The position numbers were made by a program, and so were the translations under genes. From Owenweeksia sp964619125 (lineage in GTDB: Bacteria; Bacteroidota; Bacteroidia; Flavobacteriales; Schleiferiaceae), in the NCBI GenBank assembly GCA_964619125.1, contig CAZUCA010000086.1:1-9612 (forward strand): a stretch of DNA of 9,612 bases, written 5' to 3'. Of the stretch, positions 7,949 through 9,612 are shown one piece after another. Each line of letters starts with the position of its first letter. Position 1 is the stretch's first letter. The notes under the pieces are model-generated. The model saw only the letters and a program-made list of their open reading frames with translations. It did no database searches and was not told the DNA's origin.

Positions 7949-8143
7949 TTAAGAGAAAATTTCATAAAAGCCTTCCAGCGCAGTACTGATCACCTTGTCC
8001 ATCGCGAAAATGAGTAAAGCAATAACCACGGAGGCTACTGCTACCAATACTGCTGTTTTCTGCAATTCAGCCCATGATGGCCAGGAGGTCTTATGAACTA
8101 ATTCCTCATATGATTCCTGGAAATAAGATTTTACTTTACTCAT
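7949..8143 (-). CDS. secE: Preprotein translocase subunit SecE
   Basis: Small inner-membrane subunit that clamps the SecY channel. The protein is 64 residues, the short one-helix form found in most bacteria outside the gamma-proteobacteria. Residues 1-28 form the cytoplasmic amphipathic part with the family motif HKTSWPSWAELQKT (17-30). Residues about 30-49 (TAVLVAVASVVIALLIFAMD) are a single membrane helix, followed by a short tail. The ATG at 8143 is chosen: the in-frame ATG at 8161 would add MLRVIK and overlap the 3' end of tRNA-Trp, and a start at MSKVKSYF fits the family. Only 15 nt separate the tRNA from the start, and nusG follows 21 nt downstream. Stop codon TAA. Confidence 0.95.
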   Translation of the reverse strand: MSKVKSYFQESYEELVHKTSWPSWAELQKTAVLVAVASVVIALLIFAMDKVISTALEGFYEIFS

Positions 8144-8158
8144 CTTAATTACTCTTAG

Positions 8159-8231
8159 CACGGGCGGTAAGATTCGAACTCACGACCTTCGGTTTTGGAG
8201 ACCACTGCTCTACCAGCTGAGCTACGCCCGT
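8159..8231 (-). tRNA. trnW: tRNA-Trp (anticodon CCA)
   Basis: A complete 73-nt cloverleaf on the minus strand. Acceptor stem ACGGGCG pairs with CGCCCGU; U8 and A9 follow. The D stem is GCUC/GAGC. The anticodon loop is CUCCAAA with CCA at 34-36. The T stem is GUGAG/CUUAC with loop UUCGAAU. Base 73 is G, as expected for bacterial tRNA-Trp. No CCA end is encoded, so it must be added enzymatically. The outer anticodon stem is imperfect (U28·G42 wobble and G27-A43 mismatch). A tRNA-Trp directly before secE-nusG is a widespread bacterial arrangement. Confidence 0.97.
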
Positions 8232-8242
8232 ATTTCAGGCAG

Positions 8243-8271
8243 AAAGGCGTCCCGCAAAGCGAGACACCTTT
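8243..8271 (-). terminator. Hairpin between tuf and tRNA-Trp
   Basis: In the minus-strand RNA, AAAGGUGUCUCGC pairs with GCGGGACGCCUUU around a UUU loop: 13 pairs including two U·G wobbles. It starts 36 nt after the tuf stop and ends 11 nt before tRNA-Trp. The wobbles become A·C mismatches on the other strand, which indicates a function in this transcript. The U-run after the stem is very short (the last three paired bases, then CUG), so it may be a leaky terminator, a 3'-end stabiliser of tuf mRNA, or a processing signal. The structure is seen directly; the role is inferred. Confidence 0.55.
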
Positions 8272-8307
8272 ACTACCTAAAGTTTATGTATTTGAGAAGA
8301 TTTAATC

Positions 8308-9495
8308 TTACTCAGTAATTTCAGTTACCTGACCGGCACCTACGGTACGACCACCCTCACGGATAGCGAAACGCAGACCTTTGTTGATAGCAACAGGAGC
8401 GATCAGTTCAACGGTGATAGAAATGTTATCACCAGGCATTACCATCTCAGTACCTTCGGGCAGGTGAATCTCACCAGTTACGTCAGTAGTACGGAGGTAG
8501 AACTGAGGACGGTACTTGTTATGGAAAGGAGTGTGACGTCCACCTTCTTCTTTCTTAAGGATATAAACCTCAGCTTTGAATTTGGTGTGTGGGGTGATAG
8601 AACCTGGCTTGCAGATTACCATACCACGACGGATGTCAGACTTTTCAATACCACGGAGCAGGATACCTACGTTATCACCAGCTTCACCGCGGTCAAGGAT
8701 CTTACGGAACATCTCAACACCAGTGATGGTAGAAGTGAGTTTCTCGTCACCGAAACCGATGATATCAACAGGATCGCCGGTGTTAGCTACACCAGTTTCA
8801 ATACGGCCGGTAGCAACAGTACCACGACCAGTGATTGAGAACACGTCTTCGATAGGCATCAGGAAAGGCTTCTCGTTGTCACGCTCTGGCTCTTCGATCC
8901 AGGTGTCACAAGCTTCCATCAGTTCCATTACGGTTTGCTCCCACTTGTCTTCGCCGTTAAGGGCACCAAGGGCAGAACCTTTGATTACCGGAGTGTTGTC
9001 ACCGTCATATTCGTAGAAAGACAGCAGCTCACGGATTTCCATCTCCACCAGTTCAAGCAGCTCTTCATCGTCTACCATGTCCACTTTATTCATGAACACA
9101 ACAATACGAGGAATACCTACCTGACGACCAAGCAGGATGTGCTCACGGGTTTGTGGCATAGGGCCATCAGTAGAAGCTACTACCAGGATAGCACCGTCCA
9201 TCTGAGCAGCACCGGTAACCATGTTCTTTACGTAGTCAGCGTGACCTGGGCAGTCAACGTGAGCGTAGTGACGGTTAGCAGTTTCATACTCTACGTGGGC
9301 AGAGTTAATAGTAATACCCCTTTCTTTTTCTTCAGGAGCGTTATCAATAGAATCGAAATCACGTTTTTCGCCAAAACCAGCCTTAGCCAAAACGTTAGTG
9401 ATGGCGGCAGTCAAAGTGGTCTTACCGTGGTCAACGTGTCCGATAGTACCGATATTCAAGTGCGGTTTGTTACGAACAAAATTCTCTTTTGCCAT
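8308..9495 (-). CDS. tuf: Translation elongation factor Tu (EF-Tu)
   Basis: GTPase that delivers aminoacyl-tRNA to the ribosomal A site. The protein has 395 residues, full length. The G domain shows all key motifs: P-loop GHVDHGKT at 19-26, the switch I threonine in RGITI (59-63), DCPGH at 81-85 with catalytic H85 (E. coli H84), NKVD at 136-139 and GSAL near 173. Domain 2 (about 210-300) and domain 3 (about 300-395, with the conserved GGRHTPF and the ending GRTVGAGQVTEI) complete the factor. The start MAKENFVRNKPHLNIGTIGH is the standard N-terminus. The gene sits between tRNA-Thr (65 nt upstream) and tRNA-Trp (76 nt downstream), resembling E. coli tufB in its tRNA-linked unit. The leader is A/U-rich and lacks Shine-Dalgarno. 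Stop codon TAA. A second tuf copy elsewhere cannot be excluded. Confidence 0.99.
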   Translation of the reverse strand: MAKENFVRNKPHLNIGTIGHVDHGKTTLTAAITNVLAKAGFGEKRDFDSIDNAPEEKERGITINSAHVEYETANRHYAHVDCPGHADYVKNMVTGAAQMDGAILVVASTDGPMPQTREHILLGRQVGIPRIVVFMNKVDMVDDEELLELVEMEIRELLSFYEYDGDNTPVIKGSALGALNGEDKWEQTVMELMEACDTWIEEPERDNEKPFLMPIEDVFSITGRGTVATGRIETGVANTGDPVDIIGFGDEKLTSTITGVEMFRKILDRGEAGDNVGILLRGIEKSDIRRGMVICKPGSITPHTKFKAEVYILKKEEGGRHTPFHNKYRPQFYLRTTDVTGEIHLPEGTEMVMPGDNISITVELIAPVAINKGLRFAIREGGRTVGAGQVTEITE

Positions 9496-9529
9496 GGTTA
9501 AAAACTTAAATTTTTGAATTTAATCTATG

Positions 9530-9560
9530 CTAAGCAAGACCACCGTGGTCTTTCACTTAG
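9530..9560 (-). promoter_or_regulatory. Hairpin between tRNA-Thr and tuf
   Basis: Directly after the last base of tRNA-Thr the transcript can pair CUAAG with CUUAG and, inside that, AAGACCA with UGGUCUU around loop CGG; an asymmetric internal loop (UGA against G) separates the two helices. The base of the stem abuts the tRNA end. The next 34 nt to the tuf start are A/U-rich. It could guide 3' processing of the tRNA, protect the 5' end of the released tuf mRNA, or act in tuf control. No U-tract follows immediately, so a terminator is unlikely. Confidence 0.45.
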
Positions 9561-9612
9561 AGCCAATGAGGGGATTTGAACCCCTGACCTCTTCCTTACC
9601 AAGGAAACGCTC
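9561..9612 (-). tRNA. trnT: tRNA-Thr (anticodon GGU), 5' part outside window
   Basis: Bases 22-73 of a tRNA are present. They comprise the second half of the D stem (GAGC), anticodon stem UUUCC/GGAAG with loop UUGGUAA (anticodon GGU at 34-36), T stem AGGGG/CCCCU with loop UUCAAAU, and the 3' acceptor strand CAUUGGC with U at position 73. The 5' acceptor strand should be GCCAAUG just past the right edge. No CCA end is encoded. A tRNA-Thr upstream of tuf matches the thrT-tufB linkage of E. coli and suggests that more tRNAs lie to the right. Confidence 0.95.

Noticed and set aside
8144..8161. Longer secE from ATG at 8161
   Set aside because: It would overlap the 3' end of tRNA-Trp and adds six residues not expected in SecE.
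8935..9501. Plus-strand open frame of 188 codons opposite tuf
   Set aside because: Antisense to the EF-Tu G domain; the translation shows no recognisable domain.
9506..9523. A/U-only inverted repeat TTAAAT/ATTTAA before tuf
   Set aside because: Six A-U pairs with a 6-nt loop in very A/T-rich DNA are expected by chance and would be unstable.
1..9612. Mobile element, CRISPR array, toxin-antitoxin or novel accessory system
   Set aside because: Every stretch is covered by conserved housekeeping genes with short spacers; there are no direct repeats, transposase sequences, integrase sites or unassigned proteins.

Overview
The window is a conserved translation and transcription gene cluster from a bacterium of the phylum Bacteroidota. 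The order is tRNA-Thr, tuf, tRNA-Trp, secE, nusG, rplK, rplA, rplJ, rplL, rpoB, rpoC. All genes are on the minus strand, so transcription runs from right (9612) to left (1). The phylum call rests on the protein sequences (for example the RpoB and RpoC N-termini and EF-Tu), on the absence of a Shine-Dalgarno motif before all nine protein starts, and on A/U-rich start contexts. A Chitinophagia or Sphingobacteriia-like lineage is plausible, but I cannot fix it without a search.

Layout, in transcription order. The right edge holds the 3' two thirds of a tRNA-Thr(GGU). A 65-nt leader follows with a hairpin that touches the tRNA 3' end, then tuf (EF-Tu). A strong hairpin separates tuf from tRNA-Trp(CCA). 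secE starts only 15 nt after that tRNA, and nusG follows. After an 86-nt spacer with possible leader structure come rplK and rplA (19 nt apart), then rplJ (24 nt), rplL (68 nt) and, past a 104-nt spacer with a terminator-like hairpin, rpoB. rpoC begins 36 nt after rpoB and runs off the left edge after 392 codons. All eight complete coding genes end in TAA, and no gap between genes exceeds about 105 nt.

Together the genes supply the elongation factor that delivers aminoacyl-tRNA (tuf), a subunit of the Sec translocon (secE), an elongation factor that couples transcription to translation (nusG), the L1 and L7/L12 stalks of the large ribosomal subunit with their bases (rplK, rplA, rplJ, rplL), and the two catalytic RNA polymerase subunits (rpoB, rpoC). 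The two tRNAs flanking tuf suggest that tRNA processing cuts the primary transcript into separate mRNAs.

I see no mobile element, CRISPR array, horizontally acquired gene or undescribed protein system. What merits a second look is the RNA structure between genes. Best is the 17-bp rplL-rpoB hairpin, whose G·U pair forms only in the minus-strand transcript. The tuf-tRNA-Trp hairpin shows the same strand signature.
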